A stretch of DNA of 64,000 nt from Polyangiaceae bacterium (lineage in GTDB: Bacteria; Myxococcota_A; Polyangia; Polyangiales; Polyangiaceae): the NCBI GenBank assembly GCA_016719945.1, contig JADJYE010000032.1, positions 62,001 through 126,000 of the forward strand. Reading direction: 5' to 3'. Below are positions 35,325 through 43,588 of the stretch, piece by piece. Below the pieces are notes generated by a model. That model did no database searches and was not told where the DNA came from. It saw nothing but the letters and a program-made list of their open reading frames with translations. The stretch's first letter is position 1. Every line of letters starts with the position of its first letter. The translations under genes and the position numbers were made by a program.

Positions 35325-36914
35325 ATGGATGGCGGCCGGTCGTTGAGGAGGCTGTGGCTCTACCCGATGACGGCGCTCGCGGCCGTCGCGGTGGTGGTGT
35401 TCACGTCGTTGTACGTGATCGACCTGGCCGCGACCGGGGGCCCAGCGCCAGGTCGCGCCGACGGCTTCGCCGACTACTTCCTGTTCGACCAGGATCACAT
35501 CACCGACGCTGTCGCCGGCCTCGGCGCGATGGTCGCGGCCGTGCTCGGCATCGTCGTCACCGTCGTGAGCATCGTCGTGCAGCTGTCGGCCGACCGCTAC
35601 ACGGGCGTCACGGCGATGTTCCTCCGCGACCGGACGAACCTCGTGGTGATGGCCTATTACGTCATCACGTGCGTGTGCGGCGTGTGGGTGAGCCTCTCGC
35701 TGCGCAGCGAGTTCGTCCCGCGGCTCACGCTCACGTTCATGCTGATGCTCACGGTGATCGGCCTGGTGATGATGGCGCCGTACTTCGGGTACGTGTTCCG
35801 CTTCCTCGAGCCGGCGAACATCATCCAGCGCATCCAGCGAGAGGCCACGAAGACGGCCGAGGCCGGAGCCCAGGAAGACCCGCGAGACCTGGCCGAGGCG
35901 CAGGCTTTGGCCCTCTCCGCGATGGAAGAGCTCAGCGACATCACGTCGAACTCGATCTCCGGCAAGGACAAGATCATCGCGAGCCGCGCCGTCGACGCCC
36001 TGAAAGACCTCGCGATCCGCTACCTCGATTCGAAGCCGCGCGCGAAGGCCGAGTGGTTCGTGATCAGCGACAAAATCCGGGACAACCCCGACTTCGTCGC
36101 GATGGACCCCGAGAGCCTCGCCGACCTCGAGGCCCGGCGCACCTGGTTCGAGTGGAAGGTGATGCGCCAATACCTCGCCATCTACAACGAGGCGCTGTCG
36201 CAGATGCGCGAGATCAACTACCTCGTCGCGATCGACACGCGTTACATCGGCGAGAAGGCCGCCGACGCAGGGGACGACGAGCTCGTCGGCCTCGTCTTCC
36301 GCTTCATGAACAGCTACATGCGCGCGACCCTCAACGCGAAGGACGTGAGGACCGCGTACAACGTCCTCAACCAGTATCGCTTGCTGGTCGAGGCCCTGCT
36401 CGAGAGGAAGCGCCTCCCGGATGCGCTCACGGGCGTCCGGTACCTGAAGTATTACGCGATGGTGAGCTACGACCTGAAGCTCTCGTTCGTCACCGAGACG
36501 ATCGCGTACGACGTCGGCGCCCTGTGCCAGCTCGCGCACGAGCTCGAATCGGGAGTGGAGGACGAGCTGCTCGCGCTGTTCCTCGAGATCGATCGACCCG
36601 GGCTCGAGCACGCCCACGACAAGGCGCTCTCGGGCGTCCGCAAGGCGCAGGTGAAGCTCGCGAGCTTCTATCTCCTGGCCGGCGCAGAGGACAAGGTCGG
36701 CCGCATCTTCAACGACATGGAGAGCGAGTCGCGCGAGCGACTGCGCGCCATCCGCGACGAGCTCGCGCGGGTCGAGTCGAAGGACTTCTGGGAGATCATC
36801 GATCGCGGCCGCAACTTCGAGTTCATGCCCGACGCTCAGCGCAAGGCGATGCTCTCGTTCTTCGAGCGGTTCGAGGGGCTCGAGCCCCTTCCGTCGCAGC
36901 CCGACGCTACGTAA
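35325..36914 (+). CDS. DUF2254-like membrane protein
   Basis: 529 residues. Four transmembrane segments lie in the first 165 residues (about 14-36, 60-85, 105-128, 138-160), with VSIVVQLSADRYTGVTAMFLRD between TM2 and TM3, a stretch typical of DUF2254 proteins. The remaining 360 residues are a large soluble helical domain (many Asp/Glu/Arg, LRFMNSYM-type helices) without catalytic motifs. DUF2254 has no established function. It begins a run of three closely spaced membrane-protein genes (gaps of 9 and 16 bases), so the products may form a complex (inference). Confidence 0.72.
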   Translation: MDGGRSLRRLWLYPMTALAAVAVVVFTSLYVIDLAATGGPAPGRADGFADYFLFDQDHITDAVAGLGAMVAAVLGIVVTVVSIVVQLSADRYTGVTAMFLRDRTNLVVMAYYVITCVCGVWVSLSLRSEFVPRLTLTFMLMLTVIGLVMMAPYFGYVFRFLEPANIIQRIQREATKTAEAGAQEDPRDLAEAQALALSAMEELSDITSNSISGKDKIIASRAVDALKDLAIRYLDSKPRAKAEWFVISDKIRDNPDFVAMDPESLADLEARRTWFEWKVMRQYLAIYNEALSQMREINYLVAIDTRYIGEKAADAGDDELVGLVFRFMNSYMRATLNAKDVRTAYNVLNQYRLLVEALLERKRLPDALTGVRYLKYYAMVSYDLKLSFVTETIAYDVGALCQLAHELESGVEDELLALFLEIDRPGLEHAHDKALSGVRKAQVKLASFYLLAGAEDKVGRIFNDMESESRERLRAIRDELARVESKDFWEIIDRGRNFEFMPDAQRKAMLSFFERFEGLEPLPSQPDAT

Positions 36915-36923
36915 CCTCCGGCC

Positions 36924-38339
36924 GTGGCGAGCATCGGGGGGACCCAGCCGAGGGCATCGGCAGAGCGGGCGAGGCCCCGCGTGCTCCGACCGCAGGAGAC
37001 CTTGACGGCGCGGGGGTGGTTCCTCTTCGCGGTGTCGTTCGCGCTCGCGGCGCTGCCGATCGCCCTGTCGTCGACCGTCGGACCGCGCGCGCTGTCGCTC
37101 ACGCTCGAGCCCGAGGTGTCCTGGTCGGTCGCGACGCCCCGCGAGGCGGTGGACTCGTTCACCTTCCCGCAGGACCACGCGTGCTACGTGGGCGTCGCCT
37201 CGGGCCGCCTCGTCTCGAGCAAGCTCTACGAAATCAAGCCCGGCAAGCCGTTCATCGAGTCCCAGCTCTCGGACCGCGACGAGCTCGAGCGCGCCACGAA
37301 GGAGCTCGAGACCTCGGGTACCAGCGACCAGCACTTGGCGGTGCGAGGCCGCTGCTTCGAGCTCACGTCCACGGGGCGCCTCGTCGATCGCGCGGTCGGG
37401 GTAGAGCTCGTCGACTTCGGCTTCATGAGCCGCAGCAACGGCGGACTCGGGGTCTTCGTGCTCTTGGCGCTGTCGATCCTGTGCGGCGCGGTGCCCGCCG
37501 CCCTGACCACGCGCCGGACCTGGGCGTACAGCTTCTTCGGCGCGACCCTAGCGGCGGGAGCGCAGGTGCTGCTCTGGCTGTCCCAGCTCGATTTCGGCGC
37601 GGGCGGCGTGCTCGGCCGCACGCTCATGGTCGGCTCGGTCGGCGTACCCGCGGGGGTCTTCCTCGGGCTGGCCGCCTCCGTGTTCGTCGTCGCGGCGACG
37701 ACGACGAACGGCCTCGTCACGGCGGTGCGCTTCGCCCTGCTCGATGCCCGCTCGTGCCCGCGCTGTCAGGCCACGTTCTCGCCCGCGGCCTGCACCACGT
37801 GCCCGGCGTGCTCTGCAGACATCCCCGTAGCGAGGTGGCAGCCAGCCGTCGCGTTCGGCGGTGGGCTGGCCACCGCGCTCGTCTTCGTCGGCTATGTGCT
37901 GGCCCTCGGCGGCTCCTTGGGCTTCTACCGCCGATGCGATAGCAAGGACCCCGGCGGGATGTGCAGCTTCTTCTTGCGACAGAACCCTGACGCGATCGTC
38001 ACGCAAGGCGCGACGTCGAACGTCATCTTCCTGCCGAACCTGTACCTCATCATGACGGCGATCGTCTTCGTGCCGATCCCGCTGCTCATCGCGCGGTACC
38101 TCCACCGCTCGCGCGGCTCGGCGCTCCTCGGCGCAGTCATCGCGTGGCTCGCCTCGTCGCTCGCCGGCGTGGTCCTGCTCAGCCCCTCCCTGGGCTGGAT
38201 GAACGTCGGAGGGCTGCTCGTCTTCCACTTGAAGGCGCTCGTTCCATGGATCGCTCCCGGCCTCGCCGGGGCCTTCATCGGCGCGTCCCTGCGCGCCAGA
38301 GACCCCGCCGCGATGCAGGCGGACCTGATCGGACCCTGA
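36924..38339 (+). CDS. Multi-pass membrane protein with internal zinc ribbon
   Basis: 471 residues from the GTG at 36924, 9 bases after the DUF2254-like gene. TM1 is at about 30-52. An extracytoplasmic domain with two cysteines spans about 55-170. Further segments lie at about 180-200, 210-228, 235-262, 310-332, 370-392, 400-425 and 430-455. Between TM segments, at about 275-300, there is SCPRCQATFSPAACTTCPACSA, four cysteine pairs or near-pairs that make a rubredoxin-like knuckle on the cytoplasmic side. The family was not recognised. The position in the three-gene run suggests an envelope assembly with its neighbours. Confidence 0.68.
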   Translation: MASIGGTQPRASAERARPRVLRPQETLTARGWFLFAVSFALAALPIALSSTVGPRALSLTLEPEVSWSVATPREAVDSFTFPQDHACYVGVASGRLVSSKLYEIKPGKPFIESQLSDRDELERATKELETSGTSDQHLAVRGRCFELTSTGRLVDRAVGVELVDFGFMSRSNGGLGVFVLLALSILCGAVPAALTTRRTWAYSFFGATLAAGAQVLLWLSQLDFGAGGVLGRTLMVGSVGVPAGVFLGLAASVFVVAATTTNGLVTAVRFALLDARSCPRCQATFSPAACTTCPACSADIPVARWQPAVAFGGGLATALVFVGYVLALGGSLGFYRRCDSKDPGGMCSFFLRQNPDAIVTQGATSNVIFLPNLYLIMTAIVFVPIPLLIARYLHRSRGSALLGAVIAWLASSLAGVVLLSPSLGWMNVGGLLVFHLKALVPWIAPGLAGAFIGASLRARDPAAMQADLIGP

Positions 38340-38355
38340 GAGCAAGGAACGCACA

Positions 38356-40050
38356 ATGAGCAAGGCTGTCCTCTACACCCTCGCGCAGGCCGCCGCTGTC
38401 GGAGAGCCAGAGCTGGCCACCCAGCCGGCCGCTGCGTTCGATCCGCTGCAGCGTCCGTTCGTGAAGCTCGCCGTGAAGAGAGCGATCGCCAAGGCGCGCG
38501 CCTCGACCAAGAGCGAAAACGGCGAGCACATCCTGCGGCTCGCGTTCCTGCAGACGCACGGCAGCGCTCCGCAATCGGTCGACGACGAAGAGGCGGTGAA
38601 AGCCGCCTTCGAGCAGAAGGCGCGACCGTTCGAGACCGCCAAGAAGCCCACCAGGGTCGTGACGATGATCGTCGTCGCGCTCGGGCTGCTCGGCATCGCG
38701 GGCGGTCTCTACCTGAAGTTCAGGGCGAGCGACGACGAGCGCTTCCTCAAGTCGCCCCTCGGGCTCGCCTTCAGCTTGCCCCTGTCACGCTACAGCACAG
38801 GCCAAGACGCCAAGGCCGACGACGCGCGCCTCGAGATCCTCTCCGAGCCGGTGAAGGACCAGATCGGGGACAAGGCCTTCAGCATGCTCGAGGACGCCCT
38901 CGACGCGCGCGGCGCGTTCGTAGGCTCGAAGGAGCCCTTCCCGATCGCAGCGAAGGCGGCGAGCTCGAAGGGCGCGGCCTTCAATGAAGCTCTCGAGAAG
39001 AAGGGCCTGCCTGCGTTCCTGGTGCTCGAGCCGCTCCAGACCGACGTCGGCGTGAAGAAGCTCATCTACTACGCCTACCACGTGCAAGAGCGCGCCGAGC
39101 TCGGCGTGGGGGACCAGAAGCTGAAGGTCGTCTGGGGCTACCGCATGGACGACGCCGGAGGCTTCGGCTGGGTCTCCATCAACGTGCCGCAGGGTAGCGA
39201 CTACGCCGTCGTCAATTTGAGCGAGAAGTCCGAGCTGTGGACGCAGCTCATCGTGCCTCACATCGTGCGGCAGACCGCGTCCGGGCAGATCACCCAGGGC
39301 GCGCCCGAGGAGATGACCGCCCTCGAGAAGCGCCTGCGCACCGTGATGAAGGACGAGCTGCGCGAGTGCGTGAAGATCGAGGACGCTGCCGTCGAGCGCA
39401 TCGCGAGCCTGCTCGAGCAGCGGCACGACCGCTACGTGTCGGTCGAGAAGTCGTTCAAGATCGTGCTCGACAAGAAGACGGTCTTCCAGAACCCGACGAA
39501 GCGCGTCGAGCTCGACAAGATGCGTAACGACCCCCTCGTCGACGAGGCGATCCGCTGGGACGACAAGCTGAGAGACGAATACGAGCCGGTCACGAAGGCG
39601 ATCGCGCCCTTCGCCGCGCTCGACGAGGAGATCTTCCTCTATGGCCTGCTGCTCGAGCGCAGCAACAAGCCCCAGGAGGCCGGCCCCGACGCTGTCGACA
39701 CCAGCAAGTTCGCCGGGCGCTACCGCACCGCCGGCATGCTCTCCGCGTTCGGCCACGAACGAGCGTGTTACGCGCTCGACCTCCACCAGTTCGTCTTCCA
39801 GGCGCTCCAAGACAAGACGAGCTGGGGTCGCAGGGAGGCGCGCGTCGCCGCGCTGAGCGGGATCTTGGGAGAGCTCGGCCTCGCCACCGTGGACCAATGG
39901 TACGACGGGCGGCTCGACGAGAAGCTGCTGGCGACGGCGCTCGACGAGGCGCTGCGCAAGAAGCCGGGCGAGCTGCGGGCGGCCGCGAAGGCGGCCTACG
40001 TGAAGGAGTTCGGCGCCGACCCGGAGATGTACAAGCGGGAGAAGAAGTAG
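38356..40050 (+). CDS. Single-pass membrane protein of unknown function
   Basis: 564 residues. About 1-95 is a cytoplasmic helical domain, reading SKAVLYTLAQAAAV then GEHILRLAFLQTHGSAP. One transmembrane segment lies at about 99-118 (MIVVALGLLGIAGG). The remaining 445 residues would be outside the membrane: an alpha/beta part (about 140-320, VWGYRMDDAGGFGWVSINV) and a long helical part with many Lys/Glu. No catalytic motif or known domain was seen. It is third in the run after the DUF2254-like and zinc-ribbon membrane proteins (gap 16 bases). A short GC hairpin follows its stop before the convergent NlpC/P60 gene. Confidence 0.68.
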   Translation: MSKAVLYTLAQAAAVGEPELATQPAAAFDPLQRPFVKLAVKRAIAKARASTKSENGEHILRLAFLQTHGSAPQSVDDEEAVKAAFEQKARPFETAKKPTRVVTMIVVALGLLGIAGGLYLKFRASDDERFLKSPLGLAFSLPLSRYSTGQDAKADDARLEILSEPVKDQIGDKAFSMLEDALDARGAFVGSKEPFPIAAKAASSKGAAFNEALEKKGLPAFLVLEPLQTDVGVKKLIYYAYHVQERAELGVGDQKLKVVWGYRMDDAGGFGWVSINVPQGSDYAVVNLSEKSELWTQLIVPHIVRQTASGQITQGAPEEMTALEKRLRTVMKDELRECVKIEDAAVERIASLLEQRHDRYVSVEKSFKIVLDKKTVFQNPTKRVELDKMRNDPLVDEAIRWDDKLRDEYEPVTKAIAPFAALDEEIFLYGLLLERSNKPQEAGPDAVDTSKFAGRYRTAGMLSAFGHERACYALDLHQFVFQALQDKTSWGRREARVAALSGILGELGLATVDQWYDGRLDEKLLATALDEALRKKPGELRAAAKAAYVKEFGADPEMYKREKK

Positions 40051-40070
40051 CCCGCGTACCGCTCGGGCGC

Positions 40071-41621
40071 TCAGCCGCGCCGACGGCGCGCGAGGCCGAG
40101 CGCCGCGGCGACGAACAGCGCCCAAGCGCCGCTGGCGCCGCCGGAGCGGGGCGCCGCGGAGCAGCCGTCCGAGCTATCGCTCGCGGCGTCGTCCGACGAG
40201 CCGGTTGCCGTGCTTCCACCCGACGAGGGCGCGTTGCCCGAGCCGGCCCCGCCTGCCGCCGAGGCCCCGCCCTGCGAGCCGCCGCCATTGCCGGGCGCGC
40301 CGCCTAGCTCGTCGTCACTGGGGTCGCCGCCGGGCGGCGGCTCCTCCTCCTCGGGCGGAGGCTCGCCCCCACAGAGGTCCGCGCTGAAGCAATACAGCTC
40401 ACCGCTGCCGATATCCCCACAGCAGCCACCGGTGAGCTCGTCGCAGTCGGAATCGACCGCGCAGGGCTTGGAGCAGAACGATGCGTTGTCCGTGTAGAGG
40501 CAGGTGTCGGCGCCCAGGTTCGGATTGCAGAAGGGAAGCGCGGGGTTTCCCGGGTAACCGCAGGCGTCCCCGAGCTCCCCCTCCGGGCTGTACCCCTCGG
40601 GGCCCGCGCCGCAGGCGCCGCCCGAAGGGACGAAGGACAGGTTGAGCGCATAAGCCCCTGGGAGCTCGCCGCTCGCGCCCCGGAAGGTGTCGGCGACGAC
40701 CAGGTACGTCCCGCAATCGACGCCGACCGTCACGGTCGTGTCGTGGCGCGCGAAGCAGTCGCTGGTGTTGGTCGAGCTGTACACGTGGATGTCGATGTCG
40801 ACCCCGGCGTCGTCGCTGACCGTGGCGGTCAGCGAGCCAGGCTGGCTGAAGGTCACCTCGTACACGTACTCGCGCCCGGACTCGTTCTTGGTGGGGCTCG
40901 CGCCGCACCCGTCGAGCAGATCGGAGCCTGACTGGACGGTGTTGCGGTTGTCCGTGAACGGCAAGCTCGAGACGACGATCGGGTTCATCGGCGTGCCGAT
41001 GGGCTCGGCGACGCTCGTGCCGCTGACGCTCGAGCCACGACGGGGGATGTACCCGTCGACGTGCGCCCAGCCGCCGGTCGCGTTGTAGTGGACGTTGTAC
41101 CCAATGGCCTCGACGAACACGGGGACGCCATTGCCGAGCAGCTCGCTCAGCATCGCGACGTGGAACCCCGCCTCGTTGAACACGTCGCCGCCGAGCATCG
41201 AGCCCACCGGGATCTCGGTCGACACCTCGTGCAGCGAGCTCGTGGTGTAGTGACCGATCTGCCACGCCTGGCTCACGAACCCCGAGCAGTCGAGCCCCGC
41301 GGTGCAGGCGAGGATGCCGTCCTCCGGGTAGCTGCCCGCGCCCTGGCCCGCGTCGATGTTCTGATCGAACTGGAACAGGGTCATGTACCCGCCCCAGTCG
41401 TAGGGCAGGCCGACATAGTCGCCGGGGACGTAGTCGCTCTCGTACGCGGCGGAGCACTCGGCGGTGAGGTTCTGCGTCTCCATGCGCCACGGGTGAAGCG
41501 CGATGGCGCGCGCCCGCGCCATGACCTCGCCGCGCTCTGCGCCGTTCGCGCTCGGGACGGCGAAGACCGCCGCGAGCCCCACCCCCAGCGACCAGCGGCC
41601 GAGCCAAGGGCGGCGGCTCAC
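40071..41621 (-). CDS. Secreted NlpC/P60-like cysteine hydrolase with MYXO-CTERM tail
   Basis: 516 residues from the GTG at 41621, overlapping the upstream lipoprotein stop (GTGA). A signal peptide covers about 1-27 (GVGLAAVFAVPSANGA). An NlpC/P60-type domain (about 60-190) has GLDCSGFVSQAW with Cys112 and NEAGFHVAM with His154. A beta-sandwich follows (about 260-360), then a Cys-rich region (CAVDSDCDELTGGCCG) and a Pro/Gly/Ser low-complexity tether. The last 33 residues are DGCSAAP, a hydrophobic helix and LARRRRG, the MYXO-CTERM sorting pattern with Cys. It is probably cut by a myxosortase and surface-anchored. Peptidoglycan is the usual substrate of this fold. Confidence 0.85.
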   Translation of the reverse strand: MSRRPWLGRWSLGVGLAAVFAVPSANGAERGEVMARARAIALHPWRMETQNLTAECSAAYESDYVPGDYVGLPYDWGGYMTLFQFDQNIDAGQGAGSYPEDGILACTAGLDCSGFVSQAWQIGHYTTSSLHEVSTEIPVGSMLGGDVFNEAGFHVAMLSELLGNGVPVFVEAIGYNVHYNATGGWAHVDGYIPRRGSSVSGTSVAEPIGTPMNPIVVSSLPFTDNRNTVQSGSDLLDGCGASPTKNESGREYVYEVTFSQPGSLTATVSDDAGVDIDIHVYSSTNTSDCFARHDTTVTVGVDCGTYLVVADTFRGASGELPGAYALNLSFVPSGGACGAGPEGYSPEGELGDACGYPGNPALPFCNPNLGADTCLYTDNASFCSKPCAVDSDCDELTGGCCGDIGSGELYCFSADLCGGEPPPEEEEPPPGGDPSDDELGGAPGNGGGSQGGASAAGGAGSGNAPSSGGSTATGSSDDAASDSSDGCSAAPRSGGASGAWALFVAAALGLARRRRG

Positions 41622-42625
41622 TTCGCACCTCCGACGACGAGCGACGCGATCGTGCGGCTCGCGACCCGCATTCCGTCCGGCAGAGGGTCCATGAACGCCA
41701 CACGACCGAAGCCGACGGCGTAGGCCTGGCGCGGCACCCATAGGCCCGCGGTGGGCAAGGCCCACTGCCCGACCAGCGCGCCGGCCGACGGGTCGACGAC
41801 CAGGATATCGCGCGACACCGAGAGCCCGCGCTCCGTCTGCTCGACGCGCTCGGCGAGGGTCACGACATGGCCGCCGTCCTGGCCGAGGACGCGGAGCGAC
41901 CTGACGCCCGTGGCGACCTTGACGCGCCCTGCCTCCGCGGCTCGCTCGCCCTCGCGCTCCGACATGATGACCAAGTGGCCGTCGCCCGACGCGTCGACGA
42001 GCGCGTGCAGCGACCCGCCGCTCCCCCAGTCGAGCGCGCCCTCGCGCTTGGTGCGCAGCGCGGAGGCGACAGCGAGCGGCGCGTGGGGGCTGCCGGCGAC
42101 GAAGCGCTCTTGAAACGCCGTCTCGATCTCTACCCGACGGGACGACCCCAGGCGCAGAGCGGTGACGTCTCCTACCGCGCGGGGGATCGCGACCTCACCG
42201 AGCGGCTTGCCCGCCGCGTCGACCACCTGCGCGCGAGCGCGCAGCGGGCTGAACAGCAGGGCCGCTCCGTCCTCGGCGACCGCGAGCAACTCGACGTCCG
42301 CTGCGCTGGGAAAGAGGCTCTCCACCCCGGCAGGCCCGACGCGCACCACGCGGCCATGCAGCCGATCCACCACCAGCGTCTCGCCGCTCGGGCCCAGCGC
42401 GATGCCGCTCGGACCGTCCCCCAGGAACTCCTCCCGCCGAGCGCGGAGGCCGAGCTCCGCCGGACCGTCTCCCCAGGGGACGACGATCTCGAAGTCGGCG
42501 GGCACCTGGCGTGCCTCGAGCGATGCCTCGCCCAGCGCGGTCGAGTCGGTGTCCGGCTCCACGACGCACGCAGCCGAGCCGAGCACCGCGAGGGCGGCGA
42601 AGAGCGAGAGTCCCCGGTGAAACAT
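41618..42625 (-). CDS. Lipoprotein with predicted beta-propeller-like repeats
   Basis: 335 residues. The signal ends in GSAAC with Cys20 as the likely lipidation site, followed by an acidic spacer (EPDTDST). The mature chain has repeated strands separated by Gly/Asp turns: SGIALGPSGETLVVDRLHGRVVRVG, VELLAVAEDGAALLF, GGSLHALVDASGDGHLVIM. This is the look of an NHL/SMP-30-type propeller that binds ligands rather than catalyses. It overlaps the start of the NlpC/P60 MYXO-CTERM gene by four bases, so the two are co-translated and may work as a pair at the cell surface (inference). Confidence 0.75.
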   Translation of the reverse strand: MFHRGLSLFAALAVLGSAACVVEPDTDSTALGEASLEARQVPADFEIVVPWGDGPAELGLRARREEFLGDGPSGIALGPSGETLVVDRLHGRVVRVGPAGVESLFPSAADVELLAVAEDGAALLFSPLRARAQVVDAAGKPLGEVAIPRAVGDVTALRLGSSRRVEIETAFQERFVAGSPHAPLAVASALRTKREGALDWGSGGSLHALVDASGDGHLVIMSEREGERAAEAGRVKVATGVRSLRVLGQDGGHVVTLAERVEQTERGLSVSRDILVVDPSAGALVGQWALPTAGLWVPRQAYAVGFGRVAFMDPLPDGMRVASRTIASLVVGGAK

Positions 42626-42680
42626 GGCGCCGGACCCTAGTCAGCGGGCTCGCGGTGCACAAGGGGCGCTGGGCCGCCCG

Positions 42681-43253
42681 TCACAGGTCGTCACTGCGAC
42701 GACGTGCGGCACGCCACTCCTCCGCCAAGCCCAGCTCGCTGACGGCCGCGTCGACGTAGTCTCGGTCGAGCCGGCCGCCGGCGATACGAAGCAGCTCGGT
42801 GATGTCTTCCATCTGCCGGGCCGAACCGCCGGACATCTTGGACCACTCCAGCTTCGCCACGATGGTGTCTTCGACCGTGGCCACATAGACGGTCGCACCG
42901 AAGAGCGACACGGGGACTCGGCGATCCAGCTCTCGCACAGAAAAAGGTCGTCGTTTGAGGGGGACGACGTCGATCTTCCAGCCCGTCTCCAGATCGATGA
43001 TGTTGAAGAGCGTCCGGCGAACGAGCGCATCGAGCGCTGCTTCTAGCGAAACGTAGAAGCGGCCCGCCGGCAGCGCGGCGAGCAAGCGGCGAAGCGACGT
43101 CTCATCGAGATCGACCACGACGTCGAAGTCCTGGGTCGCGCGGCTGCGACCGTGGGCGAGGGCAGCCACGGATCCTACGAGCATGTACCGAAGCCCGAGC
43201 ACCGCCAGCCGGTCGAGCAGCGCGCGCAGCGTCGCTGCGAGGTCGTCGCTCAT
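42681..43253 (-). CDS. Nucleotidyltransferase of the AbiEii/MNT type (putative toxin)
   Basis: 190 residues. The nucleotidyltransferase core is visible: MLVGSVAALAHGRSRATQDFD with the GS and later DxD carrying the metal-binding acids (VVVDLDE). A helical part follows with TVEDTIVAKLEW, which matches minimal nucleotidyltransferase toxins (AbiEii and related). Such toxins modify tRNA 3' ends or other targets with a nucleotide. The start overlaps the stop of the upstream small gene by four bases (ATGA), the typical antitoxin-first order. The function as a toxin is inferred from fold and context. Confidence 0.78.
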   Translation of the reverse strand: MSDDLAATLRALLDRLAVLGLRYMLVGSVAALAHGRSRATQDFDVVVDLDETSLRRLLAALPAGRFYVSLEAALDALVRRTLFNIIDLETGWKIDVVPLKRRPFSVRELDRRVPVSLFGATVYVATVEDTIVAKLEWSKMSGGSARQMEDITELLRIAGGRLDRDYVDAAVSELGLAEEWRAARRRSDDL

Positions 43254-43567
43254 GGTTCGAGCAACGGGCGGCCGGGCTTCGCCGCGCGGTAGAGGTCGTC
43301 TCCCCACAGCAGCCGCGCGAGCGCCTCTTCCACCTGGCCGGCGTCGTATTCGGGGTGGCGTGCGCGGATGCCGGCGCGCATCATTTCTCGGCAGAAGCGC
43401 GAGAGCCTCGCGCCCTCCTCGACGCGCTGCGCGGGCGACATGCGACGGATCCGTTCGAGCAAGACGTGCTTCGCTTCCTCCGACGTGTCGTCCACGAGGA
43501 GATTGTACCGCACGGGGCGGCCGAGCGCCGCGCGCCCGCGTCGCTCGAGCTCGGTTCGTGATCGCAC
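43250..43567 (-). CDS. Small partner of the nucleotidyltransferase (putative antitoxin, Rv0078B-like)
   Basis: 105 residues from a GTG at 43567. It is all-helical and charged. The tail AGIRARHPEYDAGQVEEALARLLWGDD and the middle SPAQRVEEGARLSRFCREMM resemble the small proteins annotated as Rv0078B-related antitoxins that pair with nucleotidyltransferases. It precedes and overlaps the toxin-like gene. No DNA-binding domain was seen, so any autoregulation would need another factor. Gap to the upstream kinase gene's stop is 21 bases. Confidence 0.7.
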   Translation of the reverse strand: MRSRTELERRGRAALGRPVRYNLLVDDTSEEAKHVLLERIRRMSPAQRVEEGARLSRFCREMMRAGIRARHPEYDAGQVEEALARLLWGDDLYRAAKPGRPLLEP

Positions 43568-43588
43568 GAAGGTCCGCGAGGGACCAGC

